Assembly (NCBI RefSeq): GCF_023845585.1
Contig: NZ_JAMQHS010000013.1
Span: forward strand, 1-64,000
Length of the DNA stretch: 64,000 nt
DNA from: Clostridium sp. CMCC3677
Lineage (GTDB): Bacteria; Bacillota; Clostridia; Clostridiales; Clostridiaceae
Direction: 5' to 3'
Under the pieces are notes generated by a model that saw nothing but the letters and a program-made list of their open reading frames with translations, was not told where the DNA came from and ran no database searches. A program made the translations under genes and the position numbers. Positions 44,789 to 54,004 of the stretch are shown in pieces; position 1 is the stretch's first letter, and the number at the start of each line of letters is the position of its first letter.

Positions 44789-44970
44789 TTAATTTTTTAC
44801 GAAGCTATTCAATTTTCAACAGTTATCATTCATACTTTTAATATGATGGCACTCTATAGCCTAACAATTTATATAAAATCTCATTTCAGGACTTTTTATA
44901 ATTTATTCCCTGCCTTATATTCTATGAAATGGGGACTAAAAAAATATATCTTCCCCCTATTTATATCAAA

Positions 44971-45288
44971 TCACTTATTCAATATTTGTATCGAAAATCT
45001 TATCTTGCTATTCATATTATTAATTTCAGGTACTATTTTATCTATATTTATATATTCTTCAAAATTAAATTCTTCTTTTCTTCTCATTGTTTTAGCACCA
45101 GTTATTTTTAGTTTTACTATTCTATGTCTATATTCTTTAATCTTGTTATAGTCGTCTTCACTTCCTTGACATACGAGTTTTTTTAACATACCACCTTCAT
45201 AATATTCATCATTAACTATTGTTATTTTTAGTGAATCATCTATTGCACCTATAAAACCTCGCCCAAAATATTCTCTCATTTTTCCCAT
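44971..45288 (-). CDS. Phage-associated protein of unknown function
   Basis: A 105-aa frame starting 4 bases after the HNH stop codon: MGKMREYFGRGFIGAIDDSL ... GSEDDYNKIKEYRHRIVKLK. No family recognised. Tight spacing after the HNH gene suggests one transcript. It may be complete or a fragment; terminase and portal genes that should follow are missing. Confidence 0.45.
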   Translation of the reverse strand: MGKMREYFGRGFIGAIDDSLKITIVNDEYYEGGMLKKLVCQGSEDDYNKIKEYRHRIVKLKITGAKTMRRKEEFNFEEYINIDKIVPEINNMNSKIRFSIQILNK

Positions 45289-45292
45289 AATA

Positions 45293-45703
45293 TCAACCTC
45301 CTATATAAGGTATTATATCATAATTGGTATTATTTTCTAATATCCTTAAAATTTCTGCTATATTCATTCCTTTAACTTTTCTATGACATCTAGGACAAAC
45401 ATAAATCAAATTATCTAAATCATAATGAGTAGAGCCATCTACATTAGCAACTTTAACTATATGATGTACTTCATTACCTGCTCTAAGTCGTCCCTGTGCT
45501 TTACAAATTTCACATAAACCTTTTGCTTCAAACCTTATTCTAGACCACTGTGGATTGTTATAAACACCTTGAACTCTATCTCTTTTAATACTAGGTAATG
45601 TCTTTAAATATTTGTATCTACTTCTCTTACATTCTTCACATTGCCATTTAACTTCTAAAGGCATCTTTCTTTTACATCTAAGACATCCTTTACATTTAGC
45701 CAT
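45293..45703 (-). CDS. Phage HNH endonuclease
   Basis: A 136-aa HNH nuclease of the kind found beside phage terminase genes, needed for packaging in related phages. Zinc-binding cysteines (CKGCLRCKRK, CEECKRSR) open the protein; the HNH core has CEICKAQG, NEVHHIV (catalytic His-His), LDNLIYVCPRCH. It appears intact. It is the strongest phage marker in the region. Confidence 0.85.
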   Translation of the reverse strand: MAKCKGCLRCKRKMPLEVKWQCEECKRSRYKYLKTLPSIKRDRVQGVYNNPQWSRIRFEAKGLCEICKAQGRLRAGNEVHHIVKVANVDGSTHYDLDNLIYVCPRCHRKVKGMNIAEILRILENNTNYDIIPYIGG

Positions 45704-45738
45704 TACTTATATCTCAGAAAGTTTCTATACTTCATATC

Positions 45739-46122
45739 CTATTTTTTAAGGTGTGTATCAAGCTTTACCAACTTCTCAAAGTCTGCAACATCATCAATCT
45801 TTATGTTTTCTTCAGACAATTCCTTTAAAAGCTTATTAATTGATACTTTTATAATTTTTAAATTATTTTCATTTTCTTTTATATAATAATCTCTGCCTTC
45901 AGCATTTACCTTGATTACCTTCTTATCATCAACTCTTTCAATCTGGAAACCTTCATGATTTAAATTTTTTCAGACTGTAATATTCTTTCTATCACCATAA
46001 AATCTAATAGAACATTTTTCTTTTGCTCCATATAATATAAGCTCATGCTTACACTTATATTCTGCACATCTAAAATACAGTATTCTATAAGTTATCCACA
46101 GATTTTTAGTCCATATAATTTC
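45739..46122 (-). pseudogene. Phage zinc-finger-type protein with in-frame stop
   Basis: The minus frame reads EIIWTKNLWITYRILYFRCA, EYKCKHELILYG, then GDRKNITV, a TGA stop at 45970-45972, and continues in the same frame for 77 codons (NHEGFQIERVDDKKVIKVNA ... KLDTHLKK) to TAG. Removing the TGA (a likely TGG-to-TGA change) gives one protein of about 127 aa. The start codon is also missing. It probably is a phage gene that stood upstream of HNH. Confidence 0.6.
46092..46100 (+). promoter_or_regulatory. Perfect DnaA box
   Basis: TTATCCACA at 46092-46100, inside the first codons of the phage pseudogene. A single consensus box; relevance unknown. Confidence 0.3.
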
Positions 46123-46131
46123 CTAAAAAAT

Positions 46132-46163
46132 AAAAAAGGCTTAACCATTACAGTTAAGCCTTT
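46132..46163 (-). terminator. Terminator of tRNA-Arg
   Basis: AAAGGCTTAAC-TGTAATG-GTTAAGCCTTT with T-rich tail on the minus strand, 14 bases beyond the tRNA. Confidence 0.88.
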
Positions 46164-46176
46164 CTCCATATAATTA

Positions 46177-46251
46177 TGGTATCCCCAGTAGGAATCGAAC
46201 CTACATCTGTCCCTTAGGAGGGGACTGTTCTATCCATTTAACTATGAGGAC
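46177..46251 (-). tRNA. tRNA-Arg (CCT)
   Basis: A 75-nt tRNA with encoded CCA, acceptor GTCCTCA/TGGGGAT (two wobble pairs), anticodon loop CTCCTAA (anticodon CCT), T-loop TTCGATT. It reads AGG. Its 3' end faces the phage remnant, which suits a tRNA integration site. Confidence 0.93.
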
Positions 46252-46339
46252 TTGAATTATGAAATTATATATTAAATTTTATTATAGTTATTATCCATTG
46301 TCAAGTAATGCTATTTATACAATATCTCTTCACTAAAGC

Positions 46340-46425
46340 AATTAAAATATTGATATATACACTATGTAAAATAGCATTGTAATTTCACTATACTCATTTT
46401 AACATTCCAACCAAGTTAAATTACT
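46340..46425. repeat. R1 intergenic repeat, diverged copy
   Basis: AATTAAAATATTGATATATAC, GTAATTTCACTATACTCATTT and CAAGTTAAATTACT follow the R1 block order. Confidence 0.5.
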
Positions 46426-46494
46426 AAAAACATTACTTTATATTAATGTTGCTATTTTAATATAAAGGCTAATCTGACATTGGAATTTACTTTT

Positions 46495-46735
46495 TAGAAT
46501 CCTTAAGTGAGAAACCAAATTTTACATTTGGATTTTCGAACTTACTCAGCAAAATCGAGTTTCCTTTTAAAATTTGAATTAATTGCTTGTCAAAAGTAAA
46601 TGTCCAAATTTTATATTTGGTAACATGAACTTTCACACAGTACAATGTTTCATTGGGAACACGCATTAATTAGACTAAGCTTTATTTTAGTATTCTTAAA
46701 TTAAATTCCTTAGCTCAGTGAGCTTTATATTAAAA
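46495..46735. repeat. R2 intergenic repeat, long copy
   Basis: First part (CTTAAGTGAGA, CGAACTTACTCAGC, TCGAGTTTCCTTTT) matches 53870-53965; second part (GAATTAATTGCTTGTCA, TTCATTGGGAACACGCATT, AATTAGACTAAGCTTTATTT) matches 29881-30040. It seems to be a composite of both. Confidence 0.65.
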
Positions 46736-46747
46736 TATTCAACATGC

Positions 46748-47404
46748 TTACTTAAGTTTTTTACTAAGTTCTAAATAGCTATCTTCTACTTCTTCTAATG
46801 GTAAGTTTCCTTTAATTAATTCTTCTTCTGGCTTTTGTTTTAATTTATTATAGAATTCTAATCCCATTTCTATATTATTTTTATCATTATTACTTTTATC
46901 TATAATATAAAACAACATATCTTCTGCTTTATCTAACTTATTCATTAATTCGTAAAACTTAAAAATTTGCATATCACTTTCTAATGGAACATCATATTCT
47001 CTTAATTCATTTATTAAACATTCTATATCTTTAATATACTTATCACTATTAATCTCTTCTTCATCATATATTTCATAAAAAGCTTGTAGTGATTTTAAAT
47101 AATAATTTAACATCATTGATTCATCGTTGTCTTTTAAGCAAATCTTTCCTTGTAATTGTAATAATTCTCCCAGTGCAATATATTTTCCTAAATTATAAGA
47201 AGCATCTTTACTAATTATTTCCCTAACACTATTAAATGATAAAGTATCAATAGCATTAATATCTAATCCTACTAAATTTCTAAGCTGATTATTTACTGCA
47301 ATTTTAGCCTTTGTTATTTCCTCATTTATTAAATTTTTATTTACTTCTTCTTTTATTAAATCTAAGCTATTTTCCATCTCTTTCATATAATCATTTTTAA
47401 ACAT
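46748..47404 (-). CDS. DUF6483-like protein
   Basis: A 218-aa, mostly helical, acidic soluble protein: MFKNDYMKEMENSLDLIKEE at the start, TPR-like repeats such as LGELLQLQGKICLKDNDESM and EFYNKLKQKPEEE later. I assign it tentatively to a clostridial DUF (DUF6483-like) of unknown role. ATG at 47404 is used; the frame extends 6 codons further up but without a better ribosome binding site. It begins 21 bases after the P-type ATPase stop codon and may be co-transcribed. Confidence 0.65.
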   Translation of the reverse strand: MFKNDYMKEMENSLDLIKEEVNKNLINEEITKAKIAVNNQLRNLVGLDINAIDTLSFNSVREIISKDASYNLGKYIALGELLQLQGKICLKDNDESMMLNYYLKSLQAFYEIYDEEEINSDKYIKDIECLINELREYDVPLESDMQIFKFYELMNKLDKAEDMLFYIIDKSNNDKNNIEMGLEFYNKLKQKPEEELIKGNLPLEEVEDSYLELSKKLK

Positions 47405-47425
47405 TAATCTCTCACTTCCCAATAA

Positions 47426-49798
47426 CTAATATTCGAATTTAAATACCTTATTAACTTTCTTCCTTACTAAGTCTACTATTTTAGTAATTAATGGAGCTGA
47501 TAATATTATTACTACTAAAGATATTATCCAATGTCTTAATTTTAATTTTTCTAATGTGAAAATAATTCTTCCTATTGGAGTAATAAACGCAAGTATAACT
47601 ATTCCAAACATCAAAACTACTAAACAAAATTTAAATGTTGTTAAAGGTCTTGATACTTTAAGTAAAATAATCATACTAACACCTGAAAACATAAGTAATG
47701 CTAAAGTTCTACTGTACTCTATGGAAGCTCCTATATAAAATGAACTTATAAATGTTAATGTTGTAAACAATGCTAAGAATATACCATTGGGAATACTCAC
47801 AGTTAAAATTCTATGTAAAAACCCTTTCTTTACTCCACCTTCGTTAGGAAGTAACGCCAAGAAAAATGCTGGAATACCAATTGCACAACTTCCCACTAAT
47901 GACATTTGTATTGGTAAAACTGGAAATGGTAAAAATAACAATGAAAAAACTAAAGCTAATATTATAGAGTATACTGTTTTTGATAAAAATAGTTCAGCAA
48001 CTCTTTCTAAATTATTTATTTGTTTTCTTCCTTCTTCAACAACCTTAGGTAACGCTGAAAAATCTGATTTTAACAATACTAACTGTGCCACTGCTTTAGT
48101 TGCATCTGATCCATTTGCCATAGCTATTCCACAATCTGATTCTTTTAACGCAAGTACATCATTTACTCCATCACCAGTCATAGCAACTGTATGACCTGAA
48201 TTTTGAAGTGATTTAACTATTCTCTTCTTTTGATGAGGCGTTACTCTTCCAAAAACAGTGTTATTTTTAATCATTTCATTAAATTTTTCTTCATTTTCCG
48301 GAAGATTTCTAGCATCTATTGAATTTTCCCATCCATTTACTCCTGCTTTTTTAGCAACAGTTGAAACTGTCAGTGGATTATCACCTGATATTATTTTTAC
48401 TTCTACATCTTGTTTATTAAAATAATCTAATACAGCCGGTGCTTGTTCTCTGATTATGTCTTCTATTAATATTAAAGCTACAGCTTCAATCTCTCCACTT
48501 AATTTATAATTAAGTTTATTGTTTTTAACCTTAGCTAAAAGTAATACTCTTCTTCCTTTTGCTGCTTCTTCATCTACTAATGATTTAATGCTACTATATT
48601 CTTTATTTAATATAATTTCTGGTGCTCCTATTACCCACGTACCTAAATTTTCAAAGGTAGCACCGCCCCACTTTCTTTTAGAGGAAAATACTATCTTATT
48701 TGTGCATTTTAAATCATTATTAAAATCTTTATATATTTCTAAGATGGCTTTTTGAGTTGCATTATTACTAGGTAAATTGTATGTAAGTGCTGCTAATACT
48801 GTATCTATTTCTCCTGATTTAATATCACTAATATTTTTTATGTCAACTAATTTTAAATTTCCTTCTGTTAATGTTCCTGTTTTATCTAAACATAATACAT
48901 CAACTCTTGCTAAAACTTCTGTTGAACATAATTCTTGAACTAGTGTATCATATTTGGCTAGTTTAACTATTGCAACTATGAATGTAGCACTTGTTAAAAG
49001 AACCAATCCTTCTGGAATCATACCTATAATTCCAGCTACAGTTCCAATTGATGCTTGTTGCCATGTTACATTGTTTATCATAAGTTGAGTTACTGTAAGT
49101 AAAATTGATAACGGAATTATTATCCATATTATTACTCTAAATATTTTATTTATAGCATTTTGTAATTCTGAATTTATTAATTTAAATTTCTTAGCCTCTT
49201 CTGCAAGTCTAGATGCATATGTTTCTTTTCCAACATTAGTTACTTTAGCATACGCTTCTCCAGCTACAACAAAGCTTCCAGAAAATAATTTATCATCACT
49301 ATATTTTATAATAGAATCAGATTCTCCAGTTAACATAGATTCGTCAACCTCTAGTTCTACTGATGAAATAACTTCACAATCTGCTAGTATTTGCGCTCCT
49401 GTATCCAAATACAATATATCATCTAAAACAATTTTTTCTAAAGGTATTTTTTTTACCTCTCCATTTCTTAGAACATTAGCATAAGCTTCATTTATAACAG
49501 ATAATTTTTCTAATGTTTTTTTAGCTCTAAGTTCTTGTGCTATACCAATTAAAGTATTAACTAATATAACTCCTGCAAATATTGAATTTTTAGGTGATCC
49601 AGCTATTATAACTACTATTGCTAATATTAAATTTATAGTATTAAAACTAGTGAATAAATTAGCTCTAATTATTTGCCATAATGTTCTTGATGGAGCTTTC
49701 GGAATATAATTAACTTTTCCTTCAGCAATTCTTTCAGTTACTTCTTTATCACTAAGGCCTATAAGATCATTGTTTTTCTCTAGTGCATCTGTATCCAT
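47426..49798 (-). CDS. Cation-translocating P-type ATPase
   Basis: A 790-aa P-type (HAD-IC) ATPase. The actuator motif LTGES (about 165), M4 segment with IGMIPEGLVLLTSA, phosphorylation site DKTGTLTEGN (about 305) and hinge TGDGVNDVLALKESD (about 545) are in place, with ten hydrophobic segments in all. M4 PEGL and no N-terminal metal-binding cysteines speak for a P2/P3-like cation pump (Ca2+, Mg2+ or similar), not a heavy-metal pump; the substrate is not certain. ATG at 49798 has GAGGAGG 6 bases upstream, which excludes an earlier in-frame ATG. Confidence 0.87.
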   Translation of the reverse strand: MDTDALEKNNDLIGLSDKEVTERIAEGKVNYIPKAPSRTLWQIIRANLFTSFNTINLILAIVVIIAGSPKNSIFAGVILVNTLIGIAQELRAKKTLEKLSVINEAYANVLRNGEVKKIPLEKIVLDDILYLDTGAQILADCEVISSVELEVDESMLTGESDSIIKYSDDKLFSGSFVVAGEAYAKVTNVGKETYASRLAEEAKKFKLINSELQNAINKIFRVIIWIIIPLSILLTVTQLMINNVTWQQASIGTVAGIIGMIPEGLVLLTSATFIVAIVKLAKYDTLVQELCSTEVLARVDVLCLDKTGTLTEGNLKLVDIKNISDIKSGEIDTVLAALTYNLPSNNATQKAILEIYKDFNNDLKCTNKIVFSSKRKWGGATFENLGTWVIGAPEIILNKEYSSIKSLVDEEAAKGRRVLLLAKVKNNKLNYKLSGEIEAVALILIEDIIREQAPAVLDYFNKQDVEVKIISGDNPLTVSTVAKKAGVNGWENSIDARNLPENEEKFNEMIKNNTVFGRVTPHQKKRIVKSLQNSGHTVAMTGDGVNDVLALKESDCGIAMANGSDATKAVAQLVLLKSDFSALPKVVEEGRKQINNLERVAELFLSKTVYSIILALVFSLLFLPFPVLPIQMSLVGSCAIGIPAFFLALLPNEGGVKKGFLHRILTVSIPNGIFLALFTTLTFISSFYIGASIEYSRTLALLMFSGVSMIILLKVSRPLTTFKFCLVVLMFGIVILAFITPIGRIIFTLEKLKLRHWIISLVVIILSAPLITKIVDLVRKKVNKVFKFEY

Positions 49799-50086
49799 TT
49801 GATCCTCCTCTGCTTTATTTATCTTCATTTTATTTATCGTAATTTTTTTAAATAATTAACAATATTTTATCTACTATAATAATTATATCCTTTTTTATAT
49901 TATTTTCCTTTAATTTTATATTAAAATAATTTTAAATATATCTTATTATTGGTTTTAAAATTATTATTTTAGGGCTAGAATTAAATTTGTGTGCTTATCC
50001 TTTAAGTATTTGCTGCTATCTTTTAAATAATGCATTTTTATAATATACTATATTTATGTAGTAATTAAAATTAAGGATGTGTAAAC

Positions 50087-50806
50087 ATGATAAGAACAAT
50101 AACATTTTCTATAGCCATAATTTTTAGTTTATTATTTGTATCTATGAATAAATTTAAAATTAAATCCTTAGAAAATAAGGGGAATTTAGAAGAAAAAAAA
50201 GAATTTATTCATAAAGTTACTTCTAAGTGGGCAAGATTTGTAATGAAAGCTTGTGGTGCAAGAATTAATGTGGTAGGATTAGAAAATATACCTAAAGATG
50301 AGACTATATTATTTGTATCTAATCATCAAAGTAATTTTGATATTCCATTATTACTGAGTTCTATTGATGTCCCAAAAGGCTTTATCGCAAAAAAAGAATT
50401 AGAAACTGTTCCATTTATTAGTACATGGATGAAATACATAAATTGCGTTTTCATGGATAGAAAAAACTTAAGGAAGTCTGCTGAAGCAATAGTTCAAGGA
50501 ATTAGCATACTTAAAACTGGCTATTCTATGGTTATATTTCCAGAAGGTACTAGAAGTAAAGGAAAAGAAATTGGTGACTTTAAAGCTGGTAGTTTTAAAT
50601 TAGCTTTAAAATCAAAATGCGTTATAGTTCCTCTTACTATTAATGGAACTTACAAATTATTAGAGCAAACTAATAGAATAAAGCCTGCAAATGTAGAGCT
50701 TGTAGTACATGCACCAATTTATACAAAAGATTTAACAAAGGAAGAACAAGATGAACTTCCAAATAAAGTTAGATCAATAGTATGTAGTAAATATAAAGAT
50801 AATTAG
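50087..50806 (+). CDS. plsC: 1-acyl-sn-glycerol-3-phosphate acyltransferase
   Basis: A 239-aa membrane-associated acyltransferase making phosphatidic acid. The catalytic NHQSNFD (HX4D, about residue 81) and substrate motif FPEGTRSKG (about 153) are typical PlsC/LPLAT; an N-terminal hydrophobic segment (about 3-20) anchors it. AAGGATG precedes the ATG. It stands alone, divergent from the P-type ATPase. Confidence 0.92.
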   Translation: MIRTITFSIAIIFSLLFVSMNKFKIKSLENKGNLEEKKEFIHKVTSKWARFVMKACGARINVVGLENIPKDETILFVSNHQSNFDIPLLLSSIDVPKGFIAKKELETVPFISTWMKYINCVFMDRKNLRKSAEAIVQGISILKTGYSMVIFPEGTRSKGKEIGDFKAGSFKLALKSKCVIVPLTINGTYKLLEQTNRIKPANVELVVHAPIYTKDLTKEEQDELPNKVRSIVCSKYKDN

Positions 50807-50953
50807 CAATTTCAAGATTTATAAATTTCAAAATTTGTAAATTTTTTAGATTTGACATTATATAAACTACTCTGTTAAACTTATTTTATTTGACTTATGT
50901 AAATTAAGTAATATAAAGTAACCAATTTTAGATAAAAGAAACGAGGATATTTA

Positions 50954-52534
50954 ATGAACGATAACAAATTTTATTCTTTAGGTCTTAAAGACACAATTGT
51001 AAAAGCAATAGAGGATTTAGGATTTAATACCCCTTCTCAAATACAAGAAGAAAGTATACCTGTAACACTAGAAGGTTTTGACTTAATTGGTCAAGCACAA
51101 ACTGGTACAGGAAAAACTGCTGCGTATGGTTGTCCTATACTTAGCAGATTAAATGACACGAACGGAATTAAAGCACTTATTTTAGCTCCTACAAGAGAGC
51201 TTGCTGTACAAGTAAATGATGAACTTAAAAAGCTTTCAAAATATGAAAAAGCAAATGTATTACCTGTTTATGGTGGAGAGTCTATCGATAGACAAATCAA
51301 AGCCTTAAGAAGAGATAACATTGATATTGTTGTTGGAACTCCTGGAAGAGTGTTAGACCTTATAAACAGAAAAATACTTAAATTAAATACAGTAGATTTC
51401 CTAGTATTAGATGAAGCTGACGAAATGCTTAATATGGGATTCATCGAAGATATTGAAACTATAATAAGTAATACTCCTGCTGAAAGACAAACTTTATTAT
51501 TCTCTGCTACTATGCCTGCTCCAATAGCAAAATTAGCTAAGAATTACATGAAAGCAGATGCTAAGCACGTAGCAATAAAGAGAAGTTCACTTACAGTATC
51601 TAAAATAGAACAAAACTATTTTATGATTAACAATAAACATAGACTTGAAGCACTTTGTAGATTATTAGATTTAGATAATCCTTCTTCTGCTATAATATTC
51701 TGTCGAACTAAGAGAGGTGTTGACGAATTAGTTGAAGAACTTCAAGGTAAAGGATATGTAGTTGAGGGTATGCATGGAGATATGTCTCAAGTTCATAGAT
51801 TAACTACTTTAAAGAAATTTAAAGATGGTTCATTAAACTTATTAATCGCAACTGATGTAGCTGCTAGAGGTATTGACGTTGACGGTATTACACATGTAAT
51901 AAATTATGATTTACCACAAGATGTAGAATCATATGTTCATAGAATAGGAAGAACTGGTAGAGCAAATAGAACTGGTACTGCATATTCTTTAGTAACTCCA
52001 AAAGAATTAGGTATGCTTAAACAAATTCAAAGAGTAACTAAAAGTACAATAACAGAAAAATCAGTTCCAACAGCTAATGAAATACATAGTAGAAAATTCA
52101 CTAATATAGTTAATGAAATTAAAGAAACTATTGATAGTGGTGATTTTAGCACATTTGTTCCAAGTGCTATAGAATTAAATGAAGCTTATGATCCAATTTC
52201 TATAATAGCATCTTTAATGAAAATAAAATTCGAAAATGAAAGCAGTTTTGAATATAATACTGATACATTAGATGCACCTAGTGCTTCAAAAAATGATGTA
52301 CGTTTATTCTTCTCTGTTGGAAAGAAAGATGGCTTAACTCCAAAAATCTTAATAAACTACATAAAAGATCAAAGTAGAGTAAGACCTGCTGCTATTGGTA
52401 AAATAGATCTTATGGATAATTTCTCATTTGTGACTATAGATGAAGATGTTTCTTCTAAAGTATTAGAGAAATGTATCGGCGGTAAAATAAATAGAAAAAA
52501 AGTTAATGTTGAAGTAGCTAATAAAAGAAAATAA
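50954..52534 (+). CDS. DEAD-box RNA helicase with DbpA-type RNA-binding domain
   Basis: A 526-aa ATP-dependent RNA helicase. Motifs: Q motif GFNTPSQIQ, AQTGTGKT (about 48), PTRELAVQ, TPGRV, DEADEML (about 150), SATMP, ARGIDV, HRIGRTGRANRTG. The last about 75 aa (DVRLFFSVGKKDGLTPKILI, IGKIDLMDNFSFVTID) are the DbpA RNA-binding domain, which in relatives recognises helix 92 of 23S rRNA. A role in ribosome assembly or cold response is likely. Candidate names are dbpA, deaD or cshA; I leave the symbol open. Confidence 0.92.
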   Translation: MNDNKFYSLGLKDTIVKAIEDLGFNTPSQIQEESIPVTLEGFDLIGQAQTGTGKTAAYGCPILSRLNDTNGIKALILAPTRELAVQVNDELKKLSKYEKANVLPVYGGESIDRQIKALRRDNIDIVVGTPGRVLDLINRKILKLNTVDFLVLDEADEMLNMGFIEDIETIISNTPAERQTLLFSATMPAPIAKLAKNYMKADAKHVAIKRSSLTVSKIEQNYFMINNKHRLEALCRLLDLDNPSSAIIFCRTKRGVDELVEELQGKGYVVEGMHGDMSQVHRLTTLKKFKDGSLNLLIATDVAARGIDVDGITHVINYDLPQDVESYVHRIGRTGRANRTGTAYSLVTPKELGMLKQIQRVTKSTITEKSVPTANEIHSRKFTNIVNEIKETIDSGDFSTFVPSAIELNEAYDPISIIASLMKIKFENESSFEYNTDTLDAPSASKNDVRLFFSVGKKDGLTPKILINYIKDQSRVRPAAIGKIDLMDNFSFVTIDEDVSSKVLEKCIGGKINRKKVNVEVANKRK

Positions 52535-52550
52535 TATTTAGAACTTTTAT

Positions 52551-52583
52551 AAAATTAGGGAAGATTTAATCTTCCCTAATTTT
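52551..52583. terminator. Bidirectional terminator
   Basis: AAAATTAGGGAAGATTT / AATCTTCCCTAATTTT, between the helicase and the convergent Hsp20-like gene. Confidence 0.88.
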
Positions 52584-53094
52584 AATTTTCTATATAGTTT
52601 TTAACATCTATTATTTTAGAGTCTTCATTTAATGCATATTTTTTAGGCATAGATATTTTAAGTACTCCATTTTCTAATATTTTCATAATTTTACTTTCGT
52701 CTATAGATTCTATCTTATCAAATTCTTTTCTATAATTTTTCTTTACCATATAATTTGATGAAAGCATCCCTATATGTTGTGATACTTTTTCCATCTTATT
52801 TAAATTTATTGATAACTTTCCGGGATTATATTGTATACTGGTTTGTCTTAAATCTACTCCATTCAACTCAATAGTCAATATATACATATCATTATATTCT
52901 TCTAATTTTATAAATTCAGCTACATCTTCATTTTGTAAATCTTCTGATTCTTGAGAATATTCTTCTTCATATTCTTGATCTAATTCATTTATTAAACCTG
53001 ATAAGTCTATATCATCAAAAAAAGATCCTATCATATTTCCCAAATTTCCTATATTTATAGTTCCCCCAAATTTAAATGGAAACATTCTAAACAT
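52582..53094 (-). CDS. Hsp20/alpha-crystallin-like protein
   Basis: A 170-aa protein. Residues 1 to about 55 are Gly/Asp-rich; residues about 65-165 have the alpha-crystallin layout (YNDMYILTIELNGVDLRQTS, then a beta region and NGVLKISMPKKY near the end). It is diverged: the classical A-x-x-x-n-G-V-L is ILENGVLKI, but other positions differ. Probably a small chaperone; it could also be a spore-related relative. AAGGAG lies before the ATG. Confidence 0.65.
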   Translation of the reverse strand: MFRMFPFKFGGTINIGNLGNMIGSFFDDIDLSGLINELDQEYEEEYSQESEDLQNEDVAEFIKLEEYNDMYILTIELNGVDLRQTSIQYNPGKLSINLNKMEKVSQHIGMLSSNYMVKKNYRKEFDKIESIDESKIMKILENGVLKISMPKKYALNEDSKIIDVKNYIEN

Positions 53095-53156
53095 CTATAT
53101 ACTCCTTAATAATTACTCTAATTCATATTATTAAAAATAATTTTAAATGTTAAATT

Positions 53157-53777
53157 TTATTTCTTGCTATTCAATGTCTTCTTAAAAAATTCTATATCGT
53201 TTAAGGTTTGTTCTCTTAATGAATTATCTAATCCACCTCTACCTAATCTATCGCATAATGATACTAATGCTATATCATCTACACTGACATCTTTTAGAAT
53301 ACCTTCAACATCTTGAAATTTGGTATTTTTAATAACAAATAAACTCTGCATATGCCATCTTATTAATTTTCTAACATATGTTATAAATTCCTGACTCTCA
53401 TTAAAATAATTTAAAAATTCTTCTGCCATTTCTGCTCCAACTTTATCATGATCATATGAAGTCAATCTTCCTTTTCTCATTTTAGTAGTAGGCTTTTTTC
53501 CTATATCATGTAATAATAAAGCCCACATAAATATTCTGTTATCATTACTTATTTCACGTCTTTTAGCACCTTCATCAACTACCATCATTGTATGTATAAA
53601 TACATTCCCTTCTGGATGATACTTTGGATTTTGAGGTACTTCTTTTAAATCTTTAATCATTGATAGTGGATATTTATCAAAACTACCTTTATGCAATGCT
53701 TCATTTAAAAATAAAGATGGTTTTTCATCATTAAGTAAATGATTCTCTATCTCTAAAAATATCTTTTTCTCTTCCAT
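53157..53777 (-). CDS. HD-domain phosphohydrolase
   Basis: A 206-aa HDIG-type metal-dependent phosphohydrolase. The HD motif LLHDIGKKPTTK (about 88-99) and upstream HPEGNVFIHTMMVVDEG (His for metal) are visible, along with YDHDKVGAEMAEEFL and WHMQSL. It resembles the HD domains next to tRNA nucleotidyltransferases. The substrate is not known. Confidence 0.85.
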   Translation of the reverse strand: MEEKKIFLEIENHLLNDEKPSLFLNEALHKGSFDKYPLSMIKDLKEVPQNPKYHPEGNVFIHTMMVVDEGAKRREISNDNRIFMWALLLHDIGKKPTTKMRKGRLTSYDHDKVGAEMAEEFLNYFNESQEFITYVRKLIRWHMQSLFVIKNTKFQDVEGILKDVSVDDIALVSLCDRLGRGGLDNSLREQTLNDIEFFKKTLNSKK

Positions 53778-53869
53778 TTTATTATTCTCTCCTATACGTA
53801 TGGTTCTACTAAGAATCTTTAATAAAGTTAGTATTCCTAAAAAACATCTTTATTATGATTTTTTATTTT

Positions 53870-54004
53870 TAGTATTCTTAAGTGAGAGTCGGAATTTTAT
53901 ATTTCGCTCCTCGAACTTACTCAGCGACTATCAGAAGTCGAGTTTCCTTTTTACATTTCGTCCACAAGCTTTATACTATAATATCAACACTCTATTAAAA
54001 CAGT
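53870..54004. repeat. R2-type repeat joined to an R1 end
   Basis: CTTAAGTGAGAGTCGGAATT, CGAACTTACTCAGC and TCGAGTTTCCTTTT match the first part of 46495-46735; the end ATATCAACACTCTATTAAAAC is an R1 end that runs into the kinase gene stop codon. Confidence 0.6.

Larger units (their letters stand above)
46252..46747. other. Intergenic repeats
   Basis: About 500 bases holding a diverged R1 copy (46340-46425) followed by a long R2-type element (46495-46735). No gene seen. Confidence 0.6.

Noticed and set aside
44843-45151. Plus-strand open frame of 102 codons in the phage remnant
   Set aside because: Opposite to a frame that follows HNH with tight spacing; composition is hydrophobic noise.
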